A DNA stretch of 64,000 bases. Source: Gonapodya prolifera JEL478. Its lineage: Eukaryota > Monoblepharomycota > Monoblepharidomycetes > Monoblepharidales > Gonapodyaceae. The notes beneath the pieces were generated by a model. It saw only the letters and a program-made list of their open reading frames with translations, was not told the origin of the DNA and made no database searches. The translations under genes were made by a program, and so were the position numbers. Positions 1 through 11,856 of this stretch are shown piece after piece. Position 1 is the stretch's first letter; every line of letters begins with the position of its first letter. Location: the NCBI GenBank assembly GCA_001574975.1, contig KQ965731.1, forward strand, positions 720,478 through 784,477, given 5' to 3'.

Positions 1-96
1 TTTTCAATTTTTATGCAGTGCCGTTCATGAAGTCGTCCAAAACTGGAGGCAATTATTATGTTTCATTTTGAACAAATCAGGGGTTAAAGATACGAT

Positions 97-1307
97 TCAA
101 TCAAAGATCAAGCCATGAAATCCCGGCAGAATGGTATCATTCCTCTTTGACCCACGACCTTGCTGCCATTTCTGCTTCGCCACGACAAACTCTTCCATGG
201 TGGGTACCTTAAGCCCCTGCTTCTCAAACTCGTTCTCCTTGCCCTTCAGAACAGGAGCATCGATTGTGCTCAGCACGAGGTCGTTCTTCGGGCGCGCGAA
301 GTAGAGCAAACCGAGGCGATCGACGTGGCGCTGATCGACCGGGGGTGCGGCAACTCGGTGGATCGTGGATTTGATGTAGCCGCCGGTCAAGAAGCTGAGC
401 GCGTCGCAAGCGTTGACAGTGAACGTGTTGTTTTGAGGCTTGACCCAAGCCCACTGGCCGGTCGTGTGATCCCGGATCTGGAGCGCCGCGACGGGTTGCC
501 GGGCGAGGAGTGTGTAAGTGCCCAGGTCGGTGTGTCCCTTCCCCCAGAGGTACCCCAACGCCGCCGTCTCTTCTTCGCTATACTTGGAATATTTCATGTA
601 TCGTAAGTGGTCTTCGCTGAGGTTCTCGTACTTGTGGAGATCGCGCAGGTAGTGTTCGGGCAGGCCAAGTGCGATCGAGGTCAGGTCGAAGAGGGGATCG
701 AGGACGTAAGTGTGAAGGTCACGCGCGAACAGCTCGATCTCGACAATGTTGTCGGCAATAATGGGGGGGTAGTTGGCGTGCTTGGCGGCGAAGTGAGGGA
801 GGAACTCTGCGAACCCATCCCCGCGTGAGCGAAGGGGCTCCACGATGAGTGCTGATCATGCATCCACTTACTCGGAAGGTTGAAAACCTCGGTTCGGTCC
901 GTAAGTCCGGTCTTTTCGTCAATGCTGAGAAAATCAAAGAGTCAGCACCAAAATCGTTTCTTCCGGCAAGAGGATTATACTTGCATCCGCCGACCAGCCG
1001 GCCTGTACCCGTTGTAGTCCCCTGACTCAAGGTCGGGCACGAGCTTCAGCTTCTCTTCGAGGGGGAGCTCATAGAACTTTTGGCCGATGGCGAACTGCGC
1101 ATCAATGCGGGCTTGAGAGATTGCGTAGCCCGTCACGTAAAAGAAACCTTTGGTGCGGACGGCGTCGATGAGCACCTGAGCCTGTTGTTGCTTCCCTTCC
1201 GGCGTGTCGATTTTGGAGAGGTCGACCGTAGGCAGGTCCGCCCACTCTAGGTTCTCTTTCGTCTCCGGGACGTAATCATATGAGGAGAGTGGGACAGCAA
1301 CGGGCAT
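97..1307 (-). CDS. 2-oxoglutarate/Fe(II)-dependent oxygenase (isopenicillin N synthase-like fold)
   Basis: Three exons join in phase: 1307-981, 911-872 and 806-97 (introns 71 and 65 nt), giving about 358 residues, the usual size of this family. The N-terminal DIOX_N-type region contains a GFFYVTGY motif. In the C-terminal jelly roll the iron ligands are visible: the HTD pair of GKGHTDLG (about H214, D216) and the distal histidine in STIHRVAAP (about H272). A following Arg (about 286) could bind 2-oxoglutarate. Family members hydroxylate, desaturate or cyclise small molecules using 2-oxoglutarate and O2; the substrate cannot be read from sequence. The second intron must be the 65-nt form: a 20-nt GT-AG alternative also keeps frame but is implausibly short. 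It has no signal peptide, so a cytosolic enzyme is expected. No biosynthetic partner is obvious next to it. Confidence 0.85.
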
Positions 1308-1952
1308 ATCTGCGACGAAGACGAAACTATCGGATTTTGAAAGCGTGAAATATGCATTCGCTGCGAAGACAGTTGCCCAACAAGAATTATTGCACCATCA
1401 GACACGCCATTTCGGGGAGCAGTGTTGGGAGGACGCATAATGCGGGTATCCGTATGCGCTCCGCCACGAGCGGATAGCAATTTGCTAACCGCTTCGCGCG
1501 CAGCCAAATATGACTTATTGTATTCGATCGGATACTCCGTCTTTCGCTATGTTCGCTTCGCAAAAAATCAGCTTCTCGTGTCGGCGGAATCAAAAATGCT
1601 TCCGGAGGCCGCTTTTCTCGCGATTTCCACCGCAAAAACACTCCACCACACATCTCCTGCGAGTGGATGGTGCGATACGTCCAAGATTCAGTCCGTGAAC
1701 ATCAATAACTCTTTACCAGACCGTATGACTTTGCTATGCATCTGTGTTTGCTTCACGACTGCAACCCTGTCGTCCAACTGCTTCAGAACGAATATGCCTG
1801 AAATTACTTGTGATTTTTTGGAAGGATGGTCATCCTCCTGTCGACCTAATTGGGCGGTATCAGCTTACTTGACTCTGGCCTTAGCGTGGAAGTAATAAAT
1901 TACTTTATCTAGTGTCATGGCCGACAAAACTACAAAATTAAATTCTCCTGAG
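1308..1952. other. Intergenic stretch, no supported gene
   Basis: About 645 bp between the oxygenase start and the pectin lyase stop. Open frames on both strands are short, do not show family motifs and overlap each other. It should hold the oxygenase promoter and the 3' region of the pectin lyase gene. I see no repeat or RNA gene. Confidence 0.5.
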
Positions 1953-3830
1953 CTATAGGGTATTTCCAGCAGATGCGACAACTGACGCCTTCACAGCCGA
2001 CGCCGCCACGGCAGGAACGCTCGGGTACCCGCTGAATCTCGCAAACATGGTTGTGTCCGTCCCAGTGAGTAGCCCTCCCGTGTTGACAAAACTGTTGGCC
2101 ACACAAGCTCGACCGAGCGCAGTTGTGCATTTAGCGTTATTTGGAGCGTCGGGAGCCGTGAAAAGTTTGGCGGTGACTGGGGTCGAGAAGAGGGTTTTGA
2201 TGTTCTCAAACACTGATGAAGGCGCTACTGTGAGCACGGCTTACATTGACGAAAACGATGCCAGCGTCTCACCGTTGCCCTCAATTATTGCATTTGCCCC
2301 GAGTTGATCCTGCCCTTCAAACGCATGTCCGACGTTATCGCTCCAATAGTTGTTGACCTAGGTGAGGTGGAGATGGATAAATCGGTTTCCGGGGGGAGAT
2401 ATACCTTCACCATCACTCACTAGGTGCAACGTTGTGTTGCCATCCAATTTGGGACTCCTTCCTTGCCCGTGAAACACATAGTTGCCCTTCATTGTGATTT
2501 TGTCCGCCGTCCCAACAAAGAATATTCCCCAATAGTGATATCCATTGCCACCAGCACCCGTGCAGGATGTATCGAAGGATGTGCGTCCGTCAATGAAGGA
2601 ATTAGATAACGTGACTCGAGGGCTTGGATTGAAACCGAGAACAATATGCTGGCGACCTATTCGAGCCGTCTAATGGAACAGCCACAAGCGGAGGGTGTTG
2701 CAAGGGGGAATGTCACTACGAGTTTCGACGCATCCTCACCGTAACGTGGTCAATCCAGACAAGATCCGTGCCCGCGAGCTGAATGGCGTCACCGCCCCAC
2801 ACATACTGGGGGTTAATATCCGTTATTGCGATGTTTCTAGCGGAAGTGGGTGAACTTTCTTGTGAGTGCAAGGAACCTGCTCAAGGAGACTCACTGAATT
2901 ATGACGTTTTTGGCGTTCACGATTCTCAGTCCTCGCCCCTTTATGACACCCGTCTTTCCAACGCCGACGATGGTCTTGTCGGAAGTGACTGTGAGCGCCG
3001 AAGGGCCGGCTGAATTGCTGGCAGAGGTCGGCGTGGGGAAAGGTGTCGAGATCGAAGCAATTATTAACTCCCGCACTCTGTGAAAGCGCTTTGGAACGTA
3101 CTATTGGACCGTGACAGGAGGCGCCGCTGCTGGGCCGGCGGTCGTGCACCAGTTGTTTGCATTGATTGCTTGCTGGCAGCCTGCGCCGGTACCCCACGGC
3201 GCACAACCTGTCGCAGTGACGGTTGTACCAGCCGCCGCAAAATCAATACTGAAGCGAAAGTTCCAGTGAGAAACGCCCGTGAGTGGTGGACGCAGACGGG
3301 GCTCTTACGTTTGTTGTAGCACAATGACGCGCGGAACAGTGTCCTTGAGGTATTGCTCCAGTTGAGCGGGAGTTGTGGGGAACACCGGAGCAGCAGTGCC
3401 GCCTCCTGTCACACCTCGTGCGAATCCCTCAGCGGCGCCCTTCACATACGACGAGGTTCCGGACCCCGGAGAAGGTGTCGCGGCAGCCTGATTTGCTGCA
3501 GGTGCCGGTACAGGAGCGGTTGCTATAGGTTCAGGTGCCGGTGAAGGATTTGGAGCTGGTGCCGGAACCACCGCTAAATCGGATCGTGTCTGAGCTTTGA
3601 GATGTGGTGCATCCAGAAGGAGAGGTCATACACCTACCTGCTTGGCTTCCAGGTATACACTGAGAGTACCATACGTTCATGGACATACACGTGAATCCTG
3701 CGGGGCAGCACTTCGGTCCAAGGTACGTTTGACCACCGCATTGGCCCCATTGTACCGCGCAGATTTGAGCGAGCGCTCCATTGGATGCGAAGAGGATGAT
3801 GCCAAGAACCGTCCAGAGGATGTGGTGCAT
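1953..3830 (-). CDS. Secreted pectin lyase (PL1) with N-terminal CBM1
   Basis: The start at 3830 gives a signal peptide ([21 protein letters not shown]) followed directly by a family 1 cellulose-binding module with the pattern QWGQCGG...CCPAGFTC...YSQC. A Pro/Ala-rich linker follows, then the PL1 beta-helix. Recognisable pectin-lyase stretches are [47 protein letters not shown] (its Arg corresponds to the catalytic Arg of pectin lyases), [11 protein letters not shown] and [10 protein letters not shown]. Several introns of about 50-70 nt interrupt it. The C-terminus ends in ASAGNTL. The enzyme cleaves methyl-esterified homogalacturonan by beta-elimination outside the cell; the CBM1 would anchor it to cellulose. 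Exact borders of the internal exons were not all fixed. It is divergent from the transporter at 4500. Confidence 0.9.
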
Positions 3831-4499
3831 CGCGCGATTCGGAGCACGTTCGGAAGACCCGAGGGTATGATCATCGCCGCATAAAGTTTCCAGCGGCGCA
3901 GGTGTTGGCCGCACCACCCACAACAATGTTTATCCGCGAATAATGCCGAACTACACGTCAAACAGCACTCATCATCGCACCCGGACTCCCAATATGAAGG
4001 TAATCGTCACCCCATTGCAATTCATCCTCTAAGGCACCAACCGAAGTCGACTCGGGCGAATTGATGTATTAACATTCGCCAGCCACACGGTAGCGACCCA
4101 AACGCTGAGCACTGGTAGGCACCAGTGGCAGCGTGCTGGGACTTAACAATGATGGGCATGCTTTGTCATGTACCATCTTTGTCGCAGCACTGTAACTGCA
4201 TCATGAAAGCTCGCCTGCCAATGCCTGCAATAATCATAGATCTAACTCTCGTGGATCCAAAACATCTCCGACTCCTATGTACAGATTTCTGTCTACATGT
4301 ACTTTGATTACGATGATGTTGCAGTGCGGGGTGGAAATCCCCCGAATCATGATGACACGGCCCGCTAGGAGGCAGCCATCGACTGCAGCCATCTCAACTT
4401 CCGACACCTGACCGTCGTTCAGCCCCCGAGCATCTCTAAAGCGTGTGGATGCTGTAAATCGGAAAGGCAGCAGGACGGAATCGAAAGTTTCAAGCGACG
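3831..4499. other. Divergent intergenic region between pectin lyase and transporter
   Basis: About 670 bp that should contain the promoters of both flanking genes. A 125-codon open frame on the minus strand (4234-4611) overlaps the first exon of the transporter and shows no family features, so it is not called. No repeat is apparent. Confidence 0.5.
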
Positions 4500-6484
4500 A
4501 TGGCCGAGACAGACCCACTTCTCCCGCGGCAGTACAGCAGCGCAGACACAGCTCTTGGAGGAGACGATGGCTCAGTAGTCTTTGAGCAGGTATCTTTGGC
4601 CGGAGTGACAATCAACCACATCAAGTGAGCAACACGAGTTTTCTGGGAGGCGGGGCGGGGGGGGNGGGGGGGGGTTGACGACGACAGTACTTATTCCGAA
4701 CGCATGACTACATAGCTACATAGCGAGCTCCATTCTGGTGGCAGCTCCGTTTGTGTGGGCGAGCGGTGGCTGGATTGGTGGATTCGGGCTATGCATCACC
4801 TACACGGCGGGGTTGTTCCTTACCGGGAAGTGGTTGTGCCAAGCCGTGGAGCACTCTGGACGGGGTACTCCGGACTGGCCTGGTAAGGCGAAACCCTATA
4901 TTCTTGAAGGATAATTTGGGGACTCAAGGCTTGAACCTGCAGCGGTGTCTCTACCGGACCTGTGTCGCGTCACTTTCAAATCGGAGATTATTTTCTGGAT
5001 CAACTGGTTCACCTTCTTCTTGGAGTTGTTTGGTGACAATGTGGGCGCGGTAATTTTGATATGTAAGCTTCAACTACACATCCGTTGTTCTGCATCCGTC
5101 ATCTCATCTTTTCTGGTTACAGCGGGACAAGTCGAACTCCTTCTCCCCACCATATCGCCAATCGCCATCAAAATTTGCACCATCCCACTCTTGCTCCTGT
5201 TCTCCAGCATCCCCATGTCCCAAATGCAGGCGGTTGCCTCTCTGGGAATGATCTGTGCAGTCTTCATCACATTTGTCGTCTACTACGACGGCCTTACGTC
5301 GACAACATCTCCCGGGTCCCTTCTCAATCCCGCTCCGACGCAGCTTTTGCCGGACATGACCTCTCCTTCTGGCTTGAGCGGCCTTGCAATGGCGTCTGGT
5401 GTTGTTGTTCATGCGTTGGCGGGACACGCACCACTGCCGCCAATGTACCTATCCCTCGTGAACAGGGAGGCGAATAGGAATTGGGAAATCGCGTTGGCGT
5501 TCGGAGGGAGTATTTCTCTCTTCATGATTACCGGAGTTGCGGGGTACTTGGAGTGGGGATCCAAGACGAAGGATATGGTAGGTGTGACTCGAGAGTTTAT
5601 GCGGGCCTGTAAGCGGTGACTATAACTTGTGATTCCTGCAGATCACCAAAAACTTGATCAAACTCCCCCGCAACCGGGCGCTGAACCACTTCCTGTGAGC
5701 ACTCAAGAAGCGTCACTTTGTATAGCAACGATAACTGATCCTCTTCACAATCAGGTCCATAGTCCTCACCATCATACCGTTCACAATGCTCAGCACCGCA
5801 AGTGAGCCGCTCGTGCTCGACCTGGAGTCTATGTTGGATCGGTGGACCTCCTCGGTTCCAATTGAGACACCAACCCCAGCTCCGAAGAGGACTCGCACGA
5901 ACAGTGTGACCTCCATACACATCCGGAGACCATCCCGAATACGCGTCAACAGTATCACCGACCTGGATGGGAGCGCCGCGTTTTATTCATCATCCTCGTC
6001 AAACACAACTCTCGTGCCCGAACCCTCCATCACGAGCATCCCCGCGACACTCACTTCTTCCACCTCGACTCTTCGAAAACCCTCTCCTCTTCGTCGATTT
6101 GTATTGCGTATCGTTTTGGCCACCGTCATCATAACGGTGGCGATCGCCGTCCCCAGTTTTGCATTCTTGCTTGGGGTCCTTGGTGGCAGTGTTACCGGCA
6201 TCAACAGCATTCTCGTACCCACCGCTTGCTTCTTGGCGCTCGCCAAAGCAGAGCCGTCTGAGCCGAAAGGAGGTGATGGTGTGTCAAGGATCAAAAGTGA
6301 TTGCGATTGCTTTCTGTTGAATTGTCTCTTGTCTCGTTCAATTGAAGGTCCGTCTACGGCTTACGACTCTGTGATTCGAACATCAAATTTGGAAATTGCT
6401 CTGGCGTGGTTTGTGCTCGTTTCTGGTGTATTTATTTGCATTTTCTCCACCGTGGGAACCGTTTATAGCGAGATTCGGCATTGA
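4500..6484 (+). CDS. Amino-acid/auxin permease (AAAP, Aa_trans) family transporter
   Basis: The start at 4500 opens a short acidic cytosolic N-terminus (MAETDPLLPRQYSS). Exons that join in phase are 4500-4624, 4728-4882, 4943-5062, 5123-5577, 5642-5694, 5755 to about 6278, and about 6346-6484. The product has about ten hydrophobic segments, beginning with NSILVAAPFVWASGGWIGGF, which fits the PF01490 secondary transporters that move amino acids across plasma or vacuolar membranes with proton coupling. A serine/threonine-rich hydrophilic loop of about 90 residues between late membrane segments is longer than usual and may be regulatory. The donor of the last intron is ambiguous between two nearby GT sites. 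The first intron contains the undetermined base at 4665, so sequence may be missing there. Substrate is unknown. Confidence 0.82.
4651..4674. other. G-rich tract with one undetermined base (N at 4665)
   Basis: A run of G interrupted only by one C and one N lies inside the first intron of the transporter. It marks an unresolved homopolymer or small assembly gap. The splice phase across it still works. Confidence 0.9.
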
Positions 6485-6754
6485 ACTGTTTCGTACATCA
6501 CTGTAGTGCTTATTCATGTAATGAAGCAAACGAACAAAGACACGGAACTCTTTCTCCTTTTTTTTGAAATGTTGTGCAACACTTTCCAACACTGAAACGC
6601 GCGAAAAGCTGTCCAGTAAAGCTTGCATTCATTTTGGAACACGTGAATTTAATGGTGGAATACGTCGGTTGTGTGTCAAGGGAGCGGAAAAAAAAAGCTC
6701 TTCGGCTAAAATAGATGCTTTGAGCTCACCCAGCATTCCACCAGCTTTGTCGCT

Positions 6755-9700
6755 ATGACTACGATGGAGCACCCAGATGACGACGTCTTCAGCGTGGAGG
6801 GTACGAATGGTGTCCCTTCGACCTCGGAACAGCACGGAAACGTTGCGAGCGACGTTCCACTCGCCGACGCTATCTTTGTCACAGGTCGACGCCTGCAAAC
6901 GCGCCAGGCAACGCCCGACCCCCTCGCGGACCACGAATCCGCAGAACATGTGCACCATCTCTTGGTCAATCTGCCCTCCCATATACCTCGTGGATTCCCC
7001 CGTTCTCGTATCCACGTGCCAAACCTGCACGCCAGAATCCCCCTTGACGGTTCCTTCAAGACTCCTGGAAACCTACCCGTGGAGCTTCTTAGGATGGTTG
7101 TACTCCACTTATCCATTGATGGGAGGATACAGACGCAATGGGCGTTGGCAGCGCTATGTTTGACCTCCAGAGGTGAGTTGCGTCCATTGCGGATGCGTAG
7201 CAGGAATCGCTCGACTCAGGCGAAAGCATTGATCCCTTTCTTGCACCATGGTACCAATTGGCTTGACCTGCTCTCCTCCACGATGTTCACTATGCTCCCC
7301 GTCACAAGTTCTGAACCGTGTCACTACTCCTTATCTGTACTCCCGTCCCCGCTTCACCTCCACGCTCTCGTGGGCCCAATTCATCACCACGATATCCCGC
7401 TCGCGCACCTTCACTCCCAACCTCGGCCTCTATGTTCGCCGACTTGACCTGATCTACCGGAACCCAGATTCAGAAGGTGGCGACCAGGACAAGGTGCGCA
7501 GTCCGGACGGATCAGCAATGCTTACTGAGCTGAGAAGGGCGAGGCAGCAAGAGCGGCAATCGGCACTGAGTCAGTTCTTGTCCTCGGCCCAGTCGACTCA
7601 ATCGAGCTCAAGCACAGCGACTCCTGGTGGCACCGGAAAACTGGACCCGCCCGATTCTGACTCTGACTTGGCCTTCTTCAACCATTTTGTGATGGGAGAT
7701 GACCTTGACGATATGCCAGGAACGGAGTCGCTCGATCCGTTGCAAACCACAGCTGTGAATTACCTCGACAACGAGATTAATGACAGTTCTAGTACTGGTG
7801 AAGACGACAGCGATGTCGATGTGGATGGAGATGAGGAATTTGTCCCAATGGAGGTTTCGTCCCCTGCGCCGGCTACGGAAACTTCCATCACCTCAACGCC
7901 AATTGGGACTAAAGGGTCAGCATATGCTGGTAGTCTCACCATCGGTGCCTTCTTCGCCCCGCAGCGTTCTCCATCTGGCACCCCAGCATCATGTATTAGT
8001 CCAACTTCCGCTTGGGGGTCAGCGTCTTCTGGAGGTTTCAACGTCACTACATTCTTTGCCCCGCCACGTCCTCCATCTGGCATCACAGCATCATCTATGG
8101 CCTCATTGTCAAGTACTACTGGAGGGTCAGCGTCTGCTGGAGGTCTCAACATCGGTACCTTCTTCCCTCCACCACGTCCACCAGATCCACCATCTAACAT
8201 CACAGCATTATCTCTACATTCTGAAGACGGACCTCCCATCCAAGGGACTGGCAGCAACTCGCCTCCCTCTGGGGCTCCGAATGCCGGAGGTAGGGAACTT
8301 CAAAGCTGGGGTGCTCCACGACACATTTCTCCGCCCCTGGACAGCTCCGAAGAACCTCCTCGGGAGCTCGGCAATGGACGACCTTTTGTCTCGGAGCCCC
8401 CGACCTCAAGCACCCTCGTCGACCCCATGGATGCTTCCGACGACTTTGCCATGGAACTATCTCGCCCGTCTTACTCGGACTTGGGTTTTTCCGCCCAATG
8501 GTCCTTGACGATTGACGCAACGATGGTTAACGAGGCGTTGGATGCGGCCATGAGGGTTGTAGAGGGTGCAGGACGACGGGCGGGCGACGAAAGGTCGGTG
8601 TTGATGAGCTTGTGGAACACTGCAACCGTGAATTTAAATTGCAGTCAATATCACTTATATCAGCAGCACTCCCGAAAACAACTCCGCCCCTTCTTCTGCA
8701 GATGATATTCCTTCATCGGCTCAGTCACAAGCCTCGCAAACTGGTCCTCCTACAACCGGTCTCACACCCTCATTCAACCGCCTCTGGTCCAAACCTCCCA
8801 CCCAAATTGATACCGACAACCCACTTGAAGAAGACTCAGAGCCGGACAGCCCCATGGCATCTGGTAGTGATGGTGGGGCCACAAGTTTCCAAATCCTCCC
8901 AGTCACGAGATCACAGTCAAGGTCTGGGTCTAACCCCAGCCGCTACTCTACGCTGCGTCGGTCTGGTGCGAGCTCTTCTTCAGCTCCTTATTCCATTTTG
9001 GGGTCGGGTAGGCTGGGGTTGAGTGGAAGTAGGGGTGCAAGCCGCACGGCCTTCTTGGGACGGTTACTGGACACCAGTCGTGCGCCGACTTCAAGTGTGG
9101 GAGGGGTGGCTGGAGGCACTGGGGCTTCTAGCTCAATGGGGCTGGGGAGTGGCTCAGCCAGCAGTTCATCTGGCATTGGGAATTCCCGCCCGACCCCTAC
9201 TATCACGACAATCACCACGACATCAACCACTCATACCACCTCCCAACGCACTGGTAGCTCCTTGTCTTCGTCCTCACAAAGCAAACCCCCTGAACCCCGC
9301 CGTCTGATGGTGACGGCGTACTCCCTGGTGGTCGTCGCGGTGTTCTGCAGGAATCTGCGAGTGTTGAATGTGAGGGGAATCGTCGTAGGGAACGACGGTG
9401 GGTGCATGTTTGTTGCTCACAGGCGGATTGATTATTATAACTACATTTTTCTGTTTTGGTAATGTAACAGTGTTTTATCCAGCCCTCAACCAACCCCTCT
9501 CGATTCAAACGTCCCCACCTGCGTCCTACCTTGCCTCTGTACCTCTCACCACCCCAACGGCTATCTCTTACCTCGCGACGCTGCCGGACCTTGAGGTTGT
9601 AGACTTGAGCAGAGGCGCGTGGGTGACAGACGGGATTGCCCGGAGGTTTATCGTGGGAACGACCGAAAATGTGGTTGACGTGGCTGGAGTACAGCCCACA

Positions 9701-10291
9701 CCAGCGAAGGGTGGACTGGGGTATGGATTCCCAAGACTGAGACAGGTCAGCCTAGAGGGTTGTGAGAATGTGGTTGAGGCTGCACGTAAGGTGTGGACGG
9801 AGAAAGTGGATGTCGTGGAGAATCAGGACGATGATGATTCGTCCAGTTCAGATGACTCGGACACAGAGGGAGTGTCACAGACAAGCGAGCCTATCCTGGG
9901 CGAGGAGTACATACAAGCAAGGGCGAGGTTGGGAGGGAGGTTCGAGGTGAAGCCGGAGGATCAGGACCATACATCTTTGTCGCAGCCCACTTCCACATCA
10001 TCAACGGATACTCTCACGGAGGACGATCAACTCACACCATCCGAGGCAGAACGACTTGCGGAGAAGCGGGCCGGCAAGCGCAAGGCCACCGAGGACCCAA
10101 CATGTGACGGATCCTACCGCAATTCTTCTACGGAACCTTCACGCCGGCGACCGCCACCACACAGTCAACTACTCGGGTCAACAACTCCCAACCCACCCCC
10201 TATTCCAATGCCCAAAAGTGATTTGAAGCTGCAGTTGGAAAAGCGGAGCACAAGTGGAATGGCAGACGAGGCGGATAAAGTTCTGAAGTAG
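6755..10291 (+). CDS. Large F-box protein with low-complexity middle and leucine-rich C-terminal segments
   Basis: The start at 6755 gives an acidic N-terminus, then an F-box-like motif (GNLPVELLRMVVLHL...WALAALCLTSR) that continues across an intron (7172-7308) into VLNRVTTPYLYSR, the standard fungal F-box continuation. Such proteins recruit substrates to SCF ubiquitin ligases through Skp1. A Ser/Pro/Gly-rich middle of several hundred residues contains three imperfect repeats (7914-8220). The C-terminal part returns to leucine-rich-repeat-like strands (CRNLRVLNVRG, LPDLEVVDLS, LRQVSLEGCENV) that would bind substrate. Further in-phase introns are near 8603-8655 (about 53 nt) and 9392-9466 (75 nt). 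The end is a basic/acidic tail finishing DEADKVLK. The low-complexity insertion splits what would normally be one repeat domain, which is unusual. The substrate is unknown. Confidence 0.75.
7914..8220 (+). repeat. Three coding tandem repeats of about 34-36 codons
   Basis: Units begin at 7914, 8016 and 8124. Each encodes G-S-A-x-(A/S)-G-(S/G) followed by a hydrophobic stretch ending in FFAP or FFPP, then (Q/P)R(S/P)PSG-like residues and a Ser-rich spacer. Lengths are multiples of three, so frame is kept. They lie inside the F-box protein. Confidence 0.8.
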
Positions 10292-10521
10292 CCGGGTGGG
10301 CGGACTTAGCGGAGGAGAGGGATGAGGGGGCAGTTGCTGTACATTGTTCTATACGCACATGCTTTTCATGAATATTAATAGATAATCGCACAGCTGACGT
10401 TTCAACTTTGAAAGGTGAAGAAAGAGGAAAGGAAGAAGGAAACCAACGTTTTTACATCTCAAGCAGTACTCAATACTAGAGTATGAATCTTTCAATTTAC
10501 TCCGAGTATTACGTTTTCATG

Positions 10522-11079
10522 TTACGGGCGATAATACCGGAACGTACCCTCCTTCCGACGTTTACAAACAGGGCAGGCAGTAAGCTGGTCCGCGCATTCG
10601 ATGCAGATCGCATGATGACCACAGGGAACAAGGAACGCCGTGCGAGGACTGTCCCAGCATACGATGCACTCTTCTTCGTGCCCGCTTTCATGACGTCGTC
10701 CGCGATGTCGACTGGAATTGGGCGGTTCGTCGTACCAGCCGTCATCGCCTGCTGCAGCAGACGGTCGGTCAGGCGCCCCCGTCCAATCCGATCCCCTGAG
10801 GTCCGCGACACACGCTTTGACAATGGCCTCCTCCGATTGATCTCTCAGTCCGCCGCGTAGCCGCATCAGACGAGACACGGCCGCTCGGGCAGCAGAAGGC
10901 GGGCAGTTCGCATTCTCCGAAATGCGGAACAGGGCAGAGTCCGATAAGGGAGAATTTGCACGGCGCGAGGAAGACGCGATGTTCGCAATGCTGCTGGCAT
11001 TACGATGGGAGGATGGAACATAGTGATTCACCGTGGCGACTCCCACTGAGCGGCGATTGCTATCACCCAAAGCCGGCAT
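10522..11079 (-). CDS. RING-finger protein, putative E3 ubiquitin ligase
   Basis: An uninterrupted 185-codon frame. The last 50 residues form a C3HC4-type RING: CIVC, then CGHHAICIEC, then CPVC, ending KRRKEGTFRYYRP. A RING at the extreme C-terminus with this spacing is typical of the C3HC4_3 group, which recruits ubiquitin-charged E2 enzymes. The first 130 residues are Ser/Arg-rich and likely disordered. The ATG at 11079 is the first in frame. An overlapping frame upstream (11063-11413) encodes hydrophobic stretches in a different phase; it could be an upstream spliced exon with a membrane anchor, but no convincing junction was found. It converges with the F-box gene, 230 bp apart. Confidence 0.8.
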   Translation of the reverse strand: MPALGDSNRRSVGVATVNHYVPSSHRNASSIANIASSSRRANSPLSDSALFRISENANCPPSAARAAVSRLMRLRGGLRDQSEEAIVKACVADLRGSDWTGAPDRPSAAAGDDGWYDEPPNSSRHRGRRHESGHEEECIVCWDSPRTAFLVPCGHHAICIECADQLTACPVCKRRKEGTFRYYRP

Positions 11080-11856
11080 CTTTGCAATCAGTGCTTTGAG
11101 GACTCTGTGAGCATTTACGCAAACTTGAGCGCCACGTCAGATAATTACTGGCGTTGAGACGAGCATGCAGGCGCTCACCAAAAGCCGCAGAACAGAGCAT
11201 ATACAGAAGTACCATCCCGGTGAGCGCTTTGTGGTCAAACTCGGAGCATCGATCAGAGCACAAAAGCGTCGATAATCCGTCCGCCGCCAGGGGCACAACG
11301 GCAGCAACGCGATACGCCTGCCACGGGAGACGAAGAATTGCGAAGAAGCCAGAAGAAATGACGCCTCCCAGCCAATGGGCCTTGACAACTAGACACGCGT
11401 TGTCGTTAAACAATTTCGATGTTAAAAGTACGGAATCTTACCGCTCAAAGAGTCCAAAAGAAACGCCGTTCGGACACTATATTGCATCCATGCAAGCTGG
11501 AAGGTTGCAGAGTACCACAGGTGAAGCGCGCGATGTAATTGGTACATAAGAGAAATTGCAGTTGCAGGGTGGGAAGTGCGGTGGTGCGGCCGTATGTTCT
11601 CATCCCCTAAGAAGGACGGTCATTCCAATATCCGCTCCACATGGGAAGCTTCCCTCACATAATGAAAACCCTTTCGACATGACTTTAGAAACGAAGAAAC
11701 AGAAATAGGTCCGAACGACGATGAAAAATCCGCTGCTTGGAGGTCCGAAGAGCCTGTCCCATAAATTGGATAAATTGTACGGGTGCAGCTCCAACAAGCG
11801 TGTAGAGTCGGGTATAACTTTTGGTATCCAGGATATATCTCTCCAAGAAGCTGGAG
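11080..11856. other. Intergenic stretch upstream of the RING gene
   Basis: About 780 bp with one 116-codon minus-strand frame (11063-11413) that encodes two weak hydrophobic stretches and overlaps the RING start. It could be an unrecognised upstream exon or chance. Nothing else is supported. Confidence 0.4.

Noticed and set aside
852-871. A 20-nt GT-AG intron in the 2-oxoglutarate oxygenase
   Set aside because: Far below plausible intron length; a 65-nt intron (871-807) also keeps frame and restores a better protein sequence.
8629-8645. A 17-nt GT-AG intron in the F-box gene
   Set aside because: Too short and puts the next exon in the wrong frame; a 53-nt intron (about 8603-8655) fits.
11063-11413. 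116-codon minus-strand ORF overlapping the RING gene start
   Set aside because: Weak hydrophobic stretches only, wrong phase relative to the RING frame, and no convincing splice connection.
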